A stretch of DNA of 64,000 nt from Phoronis australis (GCA_002633005.1 NMRA01000092.1:521710-585709), one strand, 5' to 3'; positions 1 through 13,047 are shown, counted from the first letter of the stretch. Notes: a model not told the origin generated them from the letters alone. Numbers and translations: made by a program.

Positions 1-524
1 GCGATTCAGCGACGCATCAGTCGGCAAGTTTTCGCCCTGTGATGAGCACAATTTTTTGAAAAATTATCGTAATTTAACAACGGAAGTTGATAGCAATGCA
101 CCACAATTTTGTAGAAAGGCTGTCATAGGCTACAAATACGTCACAGAGCGTAAATTTGATGAATCCTAGCTTCCGATTTTACCCGTTTGGGAAACCGGGT
201 TTCAACTGCCGTAGGCTCACTACAATAAGCGTCCCCTCCCCGTGAAATGAATTTTTCTAAGCGTTTGTTTGAGCCAATACAGTATACACTTTCCACCAAG
301 GCTAGGTGATGCAAGACATTATTCTTTGTTGCATTATAGTAACTGGTCTTGGCCAATTATCATTTTATGGCCTGGTCATCCATTCAGCCAAAAGTAGTTC
401 CAGAGGTGGCTTATCAGCCAATTATTCACGCATGCTGACTCACAATAGAAGCCTGATAAGAGTGAAGGTGGATAAATGCGGTGTTCCTACAGTTTCTTGT
501 TTTAGTGGATGTGTTCACGACATG
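1..524 (+). mobile_element. Family X transposon, 3' part, cut by the window start
   Basis: Positions 1-524 match, almost base for base, the reverse complement of about 52,608-53,140, and also match 52,360-52,605 and 54,104-54,357 in parts. The copy ends at 521-524 (CATG) with GTTCACGACATG, the same terminus as the other copies. Its left part lies outside the window. It has no long ORF; the short ORFs here are chance readings of repeat sequence. The near-identity to the 52.6-54.1 kb copy suggests recent mobility. It ends about 300 bases before a THAP-like fragment. Confidence 0.85.
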
Positions 525-528
525 TGTG

Positions 529-783
529 CTATCCCAAATTACACATCGATAGAACTCCTATATCCTGGAGGTAAGAAAGCGCATTTTCATTGGCCTCGTT
601 TTGGAATGTCGGGCGCATTTTCTTAGGTAATTTTTTACAGGTCATGTCAGAACCTGTCAAGGAGTATAGCTGTGGAAATATCCCCTTATTGTAGCCGTTA
701 AAAAGTACCAGATTTGAAAAGGTTTCATCAAGAAAAGGGATTCTGTTCCATTCAAAGTTAACCCAACGAACTTGCTTTACCAC
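529..783 (-). other. Unrecognised 84-codon ORF beside a THAP-like fragment
   Basis: A minus-strand open frame of 84 codons starts directly downstream (same strand) of the THAP-like remnant at 825-905. I do not recognise the protein; it is mildly basic with no clear domain, signal peptide or membrane segment. Being on the same strand and immediately after the zinc-finger fragment, it could be a decayed downstream part of the same element. It could equally be chance, since ORFs of this length are common here. I saw no second copy of it in the window. Confidence 0.2.
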
Positions 784-824
784 TTGCGCTGCATTTTTGT
801 CTTTGATTGATATCAGGATGGTGT

Positions 825-905
825 CTATTTGTCAAGTTTATCCAACTTTCTACTGTTGGAGTTGTAGGCCACAGCACAGCAGTAATACTTTGTTGACTTT
901 GCAAT
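825..905 (-). pseudogene. THAP-like zinc-finger N-terminal fragment, broken
   Basis: Read on the minus strand, this encodes STKYYCCAVAYNSNSRKLDK and then a stop. It is a clear relative of the fragment at 44,941-45,114, which reads PTKYYCCAVGCNSDMKKLDK. THAP domains begin with a C-X2-4-C pair. Here the second cysteine of the related copy is replaced by tyrosine, the start codon seen in that copy is lost, and a stop follows within a few codons. Homology to the 45 kb copy continues upstream, to roughly 1,065 here and 45,290 there, so a whole 5' region was duplicated, not only the coding piece. It is non-functional as it stands. The THAP assignment rests on a short N-terminal stretch only. Confidence 0.5.
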
Positions 906-1102
906 GCCAAACAGTGCAGCCGAGAAAAACTCATAGAGTACCGACATCAACAAAGAAAACGTGGAACTCCATAGCGGAAAACGGATATTTCAGCATAGTG
1001 CGTAAATGCAGCGATGTTCAAGTGTCGCTTTGTAATTCGGGACGGCCCTATTTACATACTTGGCTCTGGGGTGAATGGGTACAAATGAATAACCTTACTT
1101 GA

Positions 1103-3404
1103 ACTGTTAATCACACTGGCTGTAAATAAGATTTGATGAAACATTATGTTCCCAGGTGTATTTTTATATATATATATATGGCCACTACATGCAGGTCCTT
1201 GTTAACAGTACGATTTTTATGATGAATAAAAAAACATGAGTGATGAGATTTTATATCTTTTTATTTGCCAGCTTATTGCTTATGCTAACGCTTGGTTAGG
1301 TTACAGAAATAAGTACGGGGGACGGCTTGACAGCAGCTCCTAGTACTCAGTGAAGTGATTAATGTTGTGATATACCGTAGTTATATGGTAATGATGAGGT
1401 ACACATCAACTGCTGTGGTAAGGTTTTGTTCATTTTAAACAACAATGATTTTCAAAGTTCCTCTTTTTTCAAAGGCTTCAAACACTGTTTCAAGTGCCCA
1501 TGATTTTTCAAAATATTGTTTGATGGTAGTTGTGGTATAGACTTTGAACGATGGAAAGCATCGTTTTGGTGCTACACGCTTTTTATGAAAAATGAGAAAA
1601 TGAAATTTCACTTGTCTCCCATGGTGAGATTTTATCATAGCTGTAGTGATTCTCCACTCATTTCACACAACAATAATCGCCAAATTCGCCATTTTTTAGC
1701 AAAGGTTGGTTACCTTGTTGTAATTATTAGAAACTTTCACAGATGTTGTTTTTTGACATGAACACAGTAAAAAAGAACAAGTTCATAATATCCTAAAATG
1801 TTCTTAATTTTTAATTTTGTTGAGAAAATTGACGAAATAAAATTTTCCTTATCGTCTTAATCGTGAGCTAAATAGATGATGAATAATTGTAAACAGAAGG
1901 TACTCCCACATTGTGGAGCAGGAGAATACTCTGCTAACATTGGGCAGTTTTTGTCTACAGTGAAGTTGGGCCACATTTTGCTCTATATATAGATTTACCC
2001 TGGACTAATTTTTCATTGCCTTACATACCATTTTGCCAGCTGTGTTATTTGATTGGTGCAAGACCCACATCTCTTTCAACATTACTAATAACCGTGCATT
2101 ATGAATAAAGGTATATCAATTGACATCCTTCAAATCTATTCAAGAATTGATATGCATCGGGTTGACAATGTTGCATCCATCCATTAACACATTTCTGCAG
2201 AGTATTTCATCGGCTTGCACACATTTCTACCAACTTCCTTATTGTTGTACATACGCTCTTCAAATTTTCTCTGTGGCTAGATTCTGCCTTCCTGTGTGAG
2301 CGTTTGATCACCAACACATATCTGCTAACATCTGTGTTTTGGCCATACAATCATTCTGTTTTCTGTAGTGCTCAGATCTCTTGCATGACTTGCCAACATT
2401 TTCATTGTGTGCTACTTTGCTATTTATAGAAAATTCACTTCCCTTTTATTGCTAACTGTTAATTGCAGACTTCATTGTTAGCAACCATTCAATATAGTCA
2501 TGATATATTAACTTGTAATGCTAAGGATGCAGTAAAATCTAACCAATTTAGGACACAATGTGGACCACAAACAAACTTTTATTTTATCCTTTTGCCAGGC
2601 AATGCACACCGCACTGTGTTCAAGTTTTGCTAGGCAGCTACCATCTTATTAAGTTAAGAAAAATTTGTGAACAGCCACAACGGTACTAGAAAGATTTAGA
2701 AAGGGTAATTTTGGCAATTAATTTTGTCCATGATTGAGATTTTACCATAACATAATCGTAAATGAGTTTAATATTACTATACTAGATATTTAACATGTTT
2801 TAATGCTATTTTCAACAAATCACGATCGCAGCCACTTGAATGATTATTTTGGAACATGCACACATAGACATCTGGGTTATATATATATACTGCTAACTTC
2901 TTCGATGGATCCCAGTTCCTTCGTGATTTGAGAATGAGATTCCCTCCAACTTTTGAGTCCATCACAGTTTTGCTCTTGATTGTGTTTGTATCACTCGCAG
3001 TGTCTGAGCTCTGTTCCCGCTGGCTGATCTTTTAGCAATAAGGTAGCCTGCAATATCAAGTCAATTAAGCAACATCTAGATTTGGGGCCTATTAGTCCAA
3101 TTATACATTACAATTTCTGTAATAAATATTTTAAAATTCAGCATCCAGAAATCTTTTAAGACTTCTGCTAAGATGCTGAACATGATGTTATAAGAACAGT
3201 CTATTCTGCAAATGCTCAGAAATTTAAATCTTTGGCAATGTCTGCCAGAGTGAACATGAAGGTGGTATACATTGTGAAAGTACCTACCTGCGCACCACTG
3301 CCTCAACAGAAAATCTGTGGACATTACTCAATGTGCCAATTAATTAACTCTGTCTAGTGGAACTAAGTCATTACCAGCCATAATGCAATATGAACATAAA
3401 ATGA
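1103..3404. other. No gene recognised; AT-rich sequence
   Basis: There are only short ORFs (at most about 80 codons, on both strands, none recognisable). A short TA run lies at about 1,164-1,179. No repeat copy, RNA gene or splice-site-bounded exon could be supported. Confidence 0.5.
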
Positions 3405-3630
3405 GGAGACAGTCTGGCTCAGTGGTTTGAGCTTCGGACTCCCATGTGGGAGAACTGGGTTCGAATCCTGGCTTTACTGGCTGGCAATCGAGCTTTGCAT
3501 AAAGATGTCCTCTACTCTTCTGAGCTTGGTCTTACTAGTGAGTGTATGCAAGGGAGTGAATGAGAACCTGGATATAATGCGAAAGTGATTTCGGGGGCTG
3601 TGTTAAAACAAAACAAAACAAAACAAAATG
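3405..3630 (+). mobile_element. tRNA-derived SINE
   Basis: A head of about 70 bases resembles a tRNA gene. It has an A-box-like TGGCTCAGTGG at 3,415-3,425 and a perfect B box GGTTCGAATCC at 3,458-3,468, spaced as in tRNA genes. GCTC/GAGC can form a D-arm and CTGGG/CCTGG a T-arm. The acceptor stem does not pair, so this is not a functional tRNA. A body of about 125 unrelated bases follows, ending in repeated CAAAA units at 3,605-3,629. AAAATGA occurs just before the head and at the end of the tail and may be the target-site duplication, though the A-rich tail makes this uncertain. I found no second copy in the window. Confidence 0.85.
3415..3468 (+). promoter_or_regulatory. Internal RNA polymerase III promoter (A and B boxes) of the SINE
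   Basis: The A box (3,415-3,425) and B box (3,458-3,468) start 43 bases apart, which is tRNA-like spacing for TFIIIC binding. The B box is an exact match to GGTTCRANTCC. Confidence 0.75.
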
Positions 3631-6600
3631 ACTTAGATCATGAATTGTAAGTTACTGGATCAGCTTCACTATTCAGCAGTAGTGATCTGGCAGTTCTTTG
3701 CATGCTGAAAAATCACTCAAGGCCCTCGCTCGTCTTAAGGGGAGACTTGTGCCTGTACCTTCTGAGAGCGTAATGTATTCAGGGAATTTTTTGTTCACCA
3801 GGGGAAAATCCCCATCCTCGTCCATGGTCGCCACCCATCATCAACAATGCCTCAACTAGCGAAAACATATTCAGTTGCTTTGTATAAATGATTCTAGCCT
3901 TGATGGGAAGTTTATGGGCTTAATGAGGGAAATTTCACAATTTTTAAATATTTTTGTCATGGGGCTGGCATCGAGGTCTCTATCACTTCTATTCCAAACG
4001 AAGTTGAGACCATTTTATGGTGGTAAGTAGTCTTAATTCATAAGTTGTTTTCATGTAAAAAGTCACTGAAGTTGGGTGCCACAGCAGTTTTTGTATGAAT
4101 GCAGTTAGTGAGTGCTGTGAAATGTGAATTAAAGACTTGACATTTGTGCGAATAGCTCAATTAAATTATCTTCACTGAAGCATATACTAAGTGAACATCG
4201 ATCTCCTTTATATAGTCAAGTTATGCTCTATAATTAATGAAAAAACATTTAGAAATGGGGTGGTAACCTTTGTAGTTATCACTAGTCCTTTTAGCATTGA
4301 GGTTAAGAACTGTCCCTGAGGGCTATCTAGTTGTTACAAACCTCACGACTGGAACCAATGTACGCGTTTGTATTACCGTATTTACCTCTGGTACAAGCGA
4401 AATTCAGTTGGCACTCTTCTGAGAAGGCCCAATATGTGCATTCTTACATGATTCACTTTGATCTAAAATAGCTAAAAATGAAGTCTCAGTGATCTCATAA
4501 CTTTGTTTTTATGCAAAGTAAGGCAAGCACAAAAATACAAAGGAAAAAATCAATGATGTAACTTTTAGTGAAGAATCCCAAATTCGAAAATTTGAGGTGC
4601 TCAAAATCCTGAAAAAGTGTGCACATAAGTAAATCAGTAAACTGGATAATATAATTAAAGTGGTCACAACATAAAACTAATATCGTGAAATGAAATTAAT
4701 CCATTTTTGAAAGGGTTTCCATTATTCTTTTAATTAGATGTGTCATTATACAAATCTTGACATTGATCATTATTTTACTTTGTAAATGTCCACCTCAGTC
4801 GGAAAAGTGCTGTAAACTGGTACCATGTGAAATGTTTGAAGTCAGTCTTTTGGCACAGTCTGTTTTCTGCTTTTCGTGCAGGGTGCATTGAGATTCAAGT
4901 CCAAATAAATAAATGGGACATGTACTTCTTATAACTTTGATACAGACTTCCTTATTGGCAAGCAGTACAATTGTGAATCAAGCAAAAAATCTAAAGGCTA
5001 TTTCATACCAATTTAACCCTAATCCTAAAGGAGTGGTTAATATTTGAAAAAATCAAATAATACTACAGCATGTGCTGTTGTGATTGAAAGTGACAGCTGC
5101 CAATAACACCAAAGTTAATCTTTCATATTGCATCCAAGCATGGACATTCCACTGTTTGAAGTTATGTTGCACTCTTAACATTGATCCAAGACTAAAATTA
5201 GCGGTTCATAACTGGCGACATTCCCCACACATGGACACAAAGACTGTGCAGTGATTCTACTTGTTTGAATGGGACGTGGTGGTGGTGTCGTATGTGGAAC
5301 GGACAACACATTTACCTGATAATACTGTGTGCAGATATTAGGATACAATTATAGTCCAGAATGTTTAAATTGCAATTTTTGCTTTCGAAAAATATGGACC
5401 TGTAGTCTTCATTCATGCTGAGTAATATCGGGGTGGATGTAGAAGTGTGTACCTTCATCACCATATCAGTCATTACATCAACATGTATGCCATTTCTTAA
5501 TCAAGTGGTATGACAGATTATGTCAGTTTTAGACAGATGAAAGTGCAATAATACCTGGTGTCCAACTGAATACATTTCAATTCTTTTTGAAAAGAACAAA
5601 ATGATAAAATTTATTGCTTTCATTCCTGTTTTCGTGTTGAGTGAACATAGACATCAACCCTTTATGAACGTTGCTTGTAAAATTTTAAAAAATATGTTGT
5701 TTTCAGAGAGAGTCTATGGGATGATTGTCAGAGGCAAACTTACAAAAGGGAGACCTGTATATTAAAAATGCAAGTCGAGCATTTTTAAAACACAGAAGTG
5801 CTCTGACTTGCATAATTACGAAAGTCTCCAGTTATGGCCATAAAGACTTTGGGTGTCATAAAATCCACAAGCAACAGTACAGCTGACATTAATCTTTTCC
5901 TTTGGTTACTTTTTAGAATGAATTTTATCTATGTTTTAGAAATAATAAACCAATGAGGACCAAATATATCATGGTGCTCTTATTGTTGAGTGTGGCTCTG
6001 GTAACCAAGGTTACTGGTTCCCAAAAGTCAGTAACTCCACTATCAACAGCATGATATCAACAAGTGGTCTGGGGCTAATTCCTGTCCCGGAACTTGTGAT
6101 TGGCCGTTTAAACATTTATTTTTAAAATCTGTTAGGTAAAACAACATTCAGGGGAAGTAGGAAGTGAAAAACAGCAGCATTTACATAACAATGTTTATCT
6201 CAGAGTCCTCATGTTGTCTGGTCTTCACTATCAAGTTGTTCATACTTTATTTACATTTTATACATAAGAAATATTCTACAGAGACTAAACTCACCTGCCT
6301 TTGTTTCAAAACCAGTGCATTGTATAAAGACCAAAAACAAAGTATTTAAGTAGACATAAGCCCACATTCTTCCCAAGAAACTGAATTTTGATTTTGACCA
6401 GTTACCACTTAAAAATTGGTGTCAACAACTTCTTTATGCAGATGAGTGATTTTGGTCTTGCGAAGTAGGACAGGTCTTTATTGCTTGAGACCATGCTTGT
6501 CCAATGATGTGACACCTTGTGCAACTTGTAGAGCACGGCTTCGACCAATAACCTTTTCAAGCCCAGAAATAACACATATTTTGACTCAGGAAACATGTGA

Positions 6601-9600
6601 GACCGATTTCGTAATGATAATTGGTCTAACTCAAAAGAAATTTTCACGGTAGGCGGGTTCATGGCTGCTTTAACTGGTCCTTTAAATACTCAGACATTTC
6701 AAAATACCTGAAAATGGAGTACAATACAGTGAAGCACAAAGTTTCCAACTCGCTCGAACTCCAGTCATACAAGGCTGACTAAACCAACCATCAAGAGCAT
6801 AAGAAGCAAACTGAATGTCCGCCAATGTGGCATTTAGACTTGAGTAGGATCTGGACAGACGTTTACCACTGACCACAGTACATGCCATACTAGATGTAAA
6901 TGAAAACAGTGATATACTAACAACCTTATCCCAGCTGACTACAAACTACAAAGTTACCCATGGGTTAAATGAATACAACAAACTGAACAGTTCTGACAAA
7001 ACCATTGATCTACATAACTTGTGGCATAATAAGTTACTGGAGCTAACCAGTTTGGTGTGATCTGAGTTAAGCCGTTTCAAAACTTCCTCACTGATGGCAT
7101 TATGAAGGCCAGGTAAAAAGTAAACATTTTTCCTTCCCACTCTCTCTTGAAAGACACGTCATCCTAATTTTTTTATTTAAAGAATTTCTGTTGGCAAGTG
7201 TCAGAAAAAAGCATTGGTACAGAGCATTTTCATTTCACTAGGCAGTGGGGTTTTCCTAAGCATTGTTAGCCAATTCAAGGTTTAACAAGAATTGCACTCT
7301 GACATAGCAGGTCGATTTTCACGTGGCACAAATAGAAGAATATATCATTCAAACAGTATCACATGACCCATGTTGCCTGTATTTAACTTTTAAACAGTAA
7401 ACGTGTGTTCTCGAAACTACAGCAAAATAAACTTGTGCCACAGAATGAAAGCCTGTTGACTGACTTTGAGTCTTTGTAAGCATCATTTCCAACAGCATGA
7501 CTGCACCCAGAAGCTGGTTTGTATAGTTACAGGATATGATATCGTCAGGGACGCAAGGACAAGCGTGACTCAAAATTGCTTAGTTTCGAAATTTGAAACT
7601 GTGCCATTACTGTCTTGAAACTAAGACAAAACAAAAAAATATTTCTAGGGGCCCTTTAGAAATGCGTTTAATGTCTGTTTGCAGCAAGTCATATGTCCTA
7701 GTATGCCATGCTATTAAGGGATAGTGGTGGTTGACCTCCCACTCTGTCTTACCCTTGTGCACAATACATGTTCTTCCAGACATGGTTAATCACAGACAAT
7801 TGGTTAATGCAGACTTATTTCTCATTTACACAGCTTTTTTCTGTCATTATTTGGCAGTAGAATGAACTAAATAACGTAGTGGTCTCAACGCCATCTGTTG
7901 ATGCATCCAGGAATTGATTGCTTCAACTGCCCTAATGTCACCCCATCTAACCGCTTTTGTGCTGCACTTTCTGCTCCAATTCTGACTTTAGAAAGTAGTC
8001 AGTCCTTTTCTGTCAGTGTCTTCAATAAGGTGAAGTTTGACATAGCAGAAGAGGATGCGGTATTAGTTTTTATTTGCAGTCTTTATGTGAATGCAGGACA
8101 GTAAAGCAGATTTTGTCATGCAAGTCTGAAACACTTCCGATGACGTCATCTAATAAAAATGAAAATCAACATCTCCCCCGCCATGCCTCAGTCTAGACAA
8201 GCCGCAGATGATTAGCATGTAAGCGTTTTTATTTTTTTACCTGGCCTATGGTGTCAATGAATTTGGCTACAGAACAGTCATACTTGATTTCTTAAGGTTC
8301 CGTACTGAAATTTTTAGACAGATTATGTCTACCCCATCTTCATAAATTATTGGTAGTTCAACATTTTCGAAGATGGACCCGTGATCACAACATTTTTATG
8401 ACAGGAATGGTGTTTCTTTCTGAACTGAACATTCGTTTGAAAGTCGCCTGTAACTATCGCTCCTTTATGATGATTTTTCCAAATTTTTAAATATTTATAT
8501 CGTTTTAGAATTTCGAGCAAAGCCCCTGTTATCATGCTCAATAGCACAACCTTATTCTTCTGTTGATATTCACTTAAAGATGTGGTTGTAATACAATCAG
8601 TTAAGCAGCCAAATACTAATTATAAATGAATGATTAATTTTAGAATGTTTTCTTTTGGTGCTTTTAGTTTGAGTGTGTTCGGAATTCCATATCTTGGAAG
8701 GGAAGGTGCTTGCCTAATCTAAGTATTTCGAGGTTGAATCCCACGCTTGGAATTTGCATTTAAGTGCCAATGATAGGCCTACTCTATGTTGGAAGTCACT
8801 CATATAGCAGTTGCTGATAAATTTCTGTATTTTGTCTTCAATGGCCTTTTTATCAAGTGGCTCATGAACATTCCGAACATTGGGATGTCAGCTATTAAAA
8901 AACATGTTGCCTGACTTGTGTGATTGGACTTACTAATTCCAGTACATTTCTGCAGAAATTCAAATTTTGAGAATAAATCCTTGATGAAATTGGGATGGTA
9001 GATTTACTAGATGCTGAGAGGTTCAACTCAGATATCATTGCATTCTTTTGATATTTTGGATTTTGGTCTTTGTTTTCTATGAAGTGTAGGTCGCCGACTT
9101 ATTTTTTCTGTATCAGATTTTGAGTTCTTCGAATGTTTGCGTTTTGGCAAGTTGCTCTATGTTGTATGACAATGACTGCTTTTTGGCTCTTTGGAAAACT
9201 GTGCCAAGCCCCCTTAAAATGATACACAATGATACATTGAAATATATTTTTTGAAACAAGGTTCAGATTTAGTGTGTATGTATAGGTTTTTAGTCTGATT
9301 ATGTGACTTTTTAGTTTGAAATGAAGTTGTATTATATTTTCAATCAATTTCCAAATTTTTTATGTATTGGCAGTGAAAACGAGAGAGGTTATCAAAAATT
9401 GCGCTGTTATCAAGCTCATTCTAAGAAAAGACATTACAAATTTCCTCTACTTGCTGTGTAGTTGTTCACAACTTTTTCCACGATGATACTTCACTAACAT
9501 TGAACGGTTTATTTTCTCCTATTTTCTTAATTTTTCCCGAATTGCCAGACTCCTTGGATCACCACGCCTTACTTATAGTAAGGATTCTGAAATGTAGAAC

Positions 9601-11491
9601 ATTATCTAAAAACCTCTCCACAGCAATAATGTTTTAAACAAATGTTACTTTTTTGTTGACATTTTTTGTGGTATAGCTGTCATCAAATGCAGAAAATGTA
9701 AAAGCTTCTGAATAATAGAGGAAATAGTGCTTGAGATATATTCTAATGGAACATAATCGATACTTCGCTCATCATAGACCACTTATGAGAAACAGTCCCG
9801 TGTGTTCTATGGGATTGGTTTGAAAGAAGGGTTGCTGCCAACCTATACTGGTATTGAAGTTAATACAATCGTGCCATATTAGAAAGCTGTAGGAATGCAC
9901 ATCAATTTTTTGTTACCTGGTGCTGTAATTGGAGTTGTATCAAATTTGTTTGACTTTTATTTTTGGTGACGTTTGTATCATTTTTTTGTGAAATGGTATA
10001 AATTAGAAAAAAAGTTTTGTATCCCCTAAGAAAGAGAGCGTGAAATTCGTGCCATTCAACATAGTTAATTTGTATGCTGAAAAAAGAAAAAAATTTAAGA
10101 GTAAAAACAAAATAGTTTGAGCAAAACGATGCATGCCCCGACAAGGAAATGAGGAAAATGAAATATCGTAACTGAGGACCTATCCATCTCGGTGAGGCTA
10201 ACGATGGTAATGTGATTCAGCGGCTTTCACCATGCAATATATCAATTATTAGTTATGTTTCATTGGTTTCCTTAATTATTACAAGTTAACGTGTTCTTGC
10301 AATCCTTGGCAAAGCAGACCTCACATCCCAGTTATTGGGAGCATTGTTTAGCTAGTTCAGACACCAGCGCTTTTTAAATCAGGTAATAATAAATACAGGT
10401 GATAATAATGGGCAGGAATTATAGGCAGAACATCTCATCCCACGCCAGGGTTGACAATGACCGTACTGTGGGGTTCGAGTTTTGCAGGGATGGTGGTGAG
10501 TAATACAGTGTAACACCGTGACATTTCCACATGCTAGGGTAGGTGACGACAGTCTTGTCAATAAAGGTTGTGGGGTTACAACATTATTGTGTGAATTTGA
10601 AATCGGGGAATTATAATAAGGATTTCTTTTTTGGGATACTGAAAATTAAGTTACTGTTTTCAGATTCCATGATTTCTAAACAATGATACTTGACCAGCAG
10701 AAAATAAAAATTTACTGTACAGTCAATGTCTGGAAATTCTTTCATAAGAAAGATGCTCTTTACCTGTGTTAACATTTGTGAACACCATGCCATTTTCTGG
10801 CAAAATTCCGTTTTGTGTGATTGACCAATGCATCATAAATTAAGGAATTTTAATTTTCACGAGATGGCATCACATTTTTCACGGCAATACTTTAAAAGGT
10901 TTGTGGGAAAATAAAACAACCCCAAAGCTTGCATAAGAAGATAAATTGTAGAGTATATTAACACTGTCATAATGAATATTGATGAATATAATTAAATAAT
11001 TTTTGCCATATATCAAAATGTCATGAAGTTGATCTGTGTATACACTGCTCTCTGTTATGTATTGGTGAATCTAGTTAAACTTCTTGTGTTTTGTCATTGA
11101 AAAAATCCTCATCAAGGAACCTGTATTTCAAATTTCAACTTCAAAGCGTGTTTGTAATAAATTATATTATGATCTCGAGTCCATTTTTCCTTGACTAAAG
11201 TCAGCTCTTGAGAATGAGAGTTATTTTTTACAAATGCGAAATTTCAGAATTAACAATGGGACTTGCTGCTTTTCCAAAAGAATTTGAGTTTGTTTAGTTT
11301 GTTGAAGTGTTGAGTTAAAAGTAAATTACACAAGAGATGATCCAGGCAAGGCCACAGGTCAGATTAATATACAGAAAAGATCACAGAAAAGAAGATAGTA
11401 CAGAATTCTATCTATTCCACCAAGAAGTTCTGGTAACTTAGGTTACAACAAGACATGCATGTATTGACTCACATCGGGTCAACAAACGTTC
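3631..11491. other. Long stretch without a recognised gene
   Basis: About 7.9 kb of AT-rich DNA with scattered ORFs of 60-86 codons (for example 6,402-6,662 on minus and 9,099-9,347 on minus), none recognisable. A CRE-like palindrome TGACGTCA lies near 8,141 and a B-box-like GGTTGAATCC near 8,731, the latter without an A box. The last part may contain the 3' UTR of the GPCR gene at 11,833-13,047, which is transcribed in this direction. No repeat family defined in this window was found here. Confidence 0.45.
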
Positions 11492-11497
11492 TTTAAT
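11492..11497 (-). terminator. Candidate polyadenylation signal (ATTAAA) of the GPCR gene
   Basis: ATTAAA on the minus strand, about 335 bases past the GPCR stop codon. I found no canonical AATAAA on the minus strand in the first few hundred bases after the stop, so this common variant is the best nearby candidate. In AT-rich DNA a chance match is likely. Confidence 0.25.
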
Positions 11498-11832
11498 TTA
11501 GCACATAACACCACAAGCAAAATTAATTCTATTTTGTCATGAATTATTGAACCAAAATAAATGTGCATAAAACTTTCATTTCTTCATTTGCTTGGCTTGG
11601 TATGTGTCTAACAGGCAATAGAAATCACACGGTAAAATCTTGAGCACTTGCAGCTTCAAACCTTTAAAAAAATTTTCTTGATTTTCTATTGTCTGTAAAT
11701 AAAGAATGTTTATGATACATTCTAAAATTATAACCACCTTGTCCAAGCACAGCTTTACCCCCAACGGAAGGAAAGTTTTGCATCAAATCTCTAGTACAAT
11801 AAGGCTATAACGTAAGTTCACAACATTCAGTT

Positions 11833-13047
11833 TCATGCGGGATCTCCATTATTATTCAACATTTTTGTCATCTCCGTAGAGACGGATGCACTGATGTCGG
11901 CACTTACTCCATTTGTTTTCTGCGATGACTGCCGCCGGTAGGGAGGCTTGGGTAGCCACTTGCAGAAAATGTTGGCAAATGTCTGCCGGAACTGTCGGCT
12001 CATGGTGCAGTAGAGAACGAAGTTTACCGAGTTGTTAAGAAGTGCTAGGATGTCCATAAGGTCTCCTAGTGGCGTGTAGATCTGTTCAAAGAACCCGGGT
12101 TGCGTGCCGCTGAGAATGGTGAATATACCTTGAGGCAACTCGGTGATCAGAAATAGTACGACGACAGCCAGCAACATACCCGTCGTCCTATTGGTCTCCT
12201 GTTGGCGGTTACTCTCGTCTTTCTTACCCTGCGACTTGAGTTTCATGCGTCGTTTGTTGGCCTGGTGCATGGTGTGAACCAGTAGTACTGTGAGAATAGT
12301 CAGCAATGTGCATGGCACCAGTTTAAACAGTGTTGCCTGAATCCAGTAGTTGGCATTAGGCAGCGCGGGGTGTTCCATGGCCAGCTGACTGTATTCCACA
12401 GTGTAAACTGTCTGTCCATTGCATCCAAGAAGTACGGCACCGTTACTTAGATAGTTGGGGACCGCTGTCACAGTGACTGCTGCGATTGTGCTTACAACAG
12501 CAATCTTAGCGCGAGTCATAGAACAGAGCTGTGGCCCTTTCGTGGGGAGCAAAATGTAGAGAACACGGAATACTGCCAAGTCTATAGTCAGCCATATTGC
12601 GCAGGTGTGAAAAACGACTGATGTATGGCTGAATATCAGCAGGTATAAGTTCCAGTGCTGGCTATGACTGACCATTGGCCTCAGGCTGCTGTCATGTAGA
12701 ATAAAAAAGTAAATTGAGAATGGTAGATAGACGACCATTGTTAGGAAGTCGGCGACCGCAAGCCACATGAGGATCAGATTGACAGACGAGCGCATGTTCT
12801 TGCGAGTAAGAACGACAATGTTGGCCACGTTGGATAGAATACCAAAGATGGACACCAACATACTGAAATAGCCATGGGCGCTACCGTAGGCATAGTAGAA
12901 ATTCTTCAACGCCGGGTGGTAGCTATCATTTTCTTGACTACAGCCGGACATGTCAGGTCCTACAGTTGCAAACTCACTGCTGTCAGAATGGCCATTGTTC
13001 ACAAATAACCAGGAGTCATTGTCTGCAGGTCGTGCCATGTATTCCAT
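11833..13047 (-). CDS. Neuropeptide GPCR, DMSR (myosuppressin/FMRFamide-like) / sex peptide receptor group
   Basis: A 404-residue rhodopsin-class receptor in one uninterrupted coding exon, expected at the plasma membrane and G-protein coupled. Likely membrane helices: TM1 57-81, TM2 90-116 (LAVAD, D100), TM3 131-163, TM4 180-203, TM5 233-259 (P245), TM6 289-313 (TELPQGI at 302-308), TM7 325-348. The TELPQGI, NSVNFVLY and MSRQFRQTF strings are characteristic of the DMSR and sex-peptide/myoinhibitory-peptide receptor group. DRY is replaced by F160-R161-V162, and NPxxY by N342-F-V-L-Y346. The extracellular N-terminus (about 56 residues) has sequons at N10 and N40; C362 could be palmitoylated. 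C209 lies in extracellular loop 2, but no cysteine sits near the start of TM3. The start is the first ATG of the frame, in a reasonable Kozak context (AAAGATGG). The ligand is probably an amidated peptide; this and the subgroup are inference from family. Confidence 0.93.
   Translation of the reverse strand: MEYMARPADNDSWLFVNNGHSDSSEFATVGPDMSGCSQENDSYHPALKNFYYAYGSAHGYFSMLVSIFGILSNVANIVVLTRKNMRSSVNLILMWLAVADFLTMVVYLPFSIYFFILHDSSLRPMVSHSQHWNLYLLIFSHTSVVFHTCAIWLTIDLAVFRVLYILLPTKGPQLCSMTRAKIAVVSTIAAVTVTAVPNYLSNGAVLLGCNGQTVYTVEYSQLAMEHPALPNANYWIQATLFKLVPCTLLTILTVLLVHTMHQANKRRMKLKSQGKKDESNRQQETNRTTGMLLAVVVLFLITELPQGIFTILSGTQPGFFEQIYTPLGDLMDILALLNNSVNFVLYCTMSRQFRQTFANIFCKWLPKPPYRRQSSQKTNGVSADISASVSTEMTKMLNNNGDPA

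Noticed and set aside
3408-3480. Functional tRNA gene
   Set aside because: The D-arm and T-arm can form but the acceptor stem does not pair and no standard anticodon arm fits; the SINE body and tail explain it better.
8725-8745. B-box-like GGTTGAATCC, possible second SINE or tRNA
   Set aside because: No A box at the right distance, no cloverleaf and no A-rich tail.
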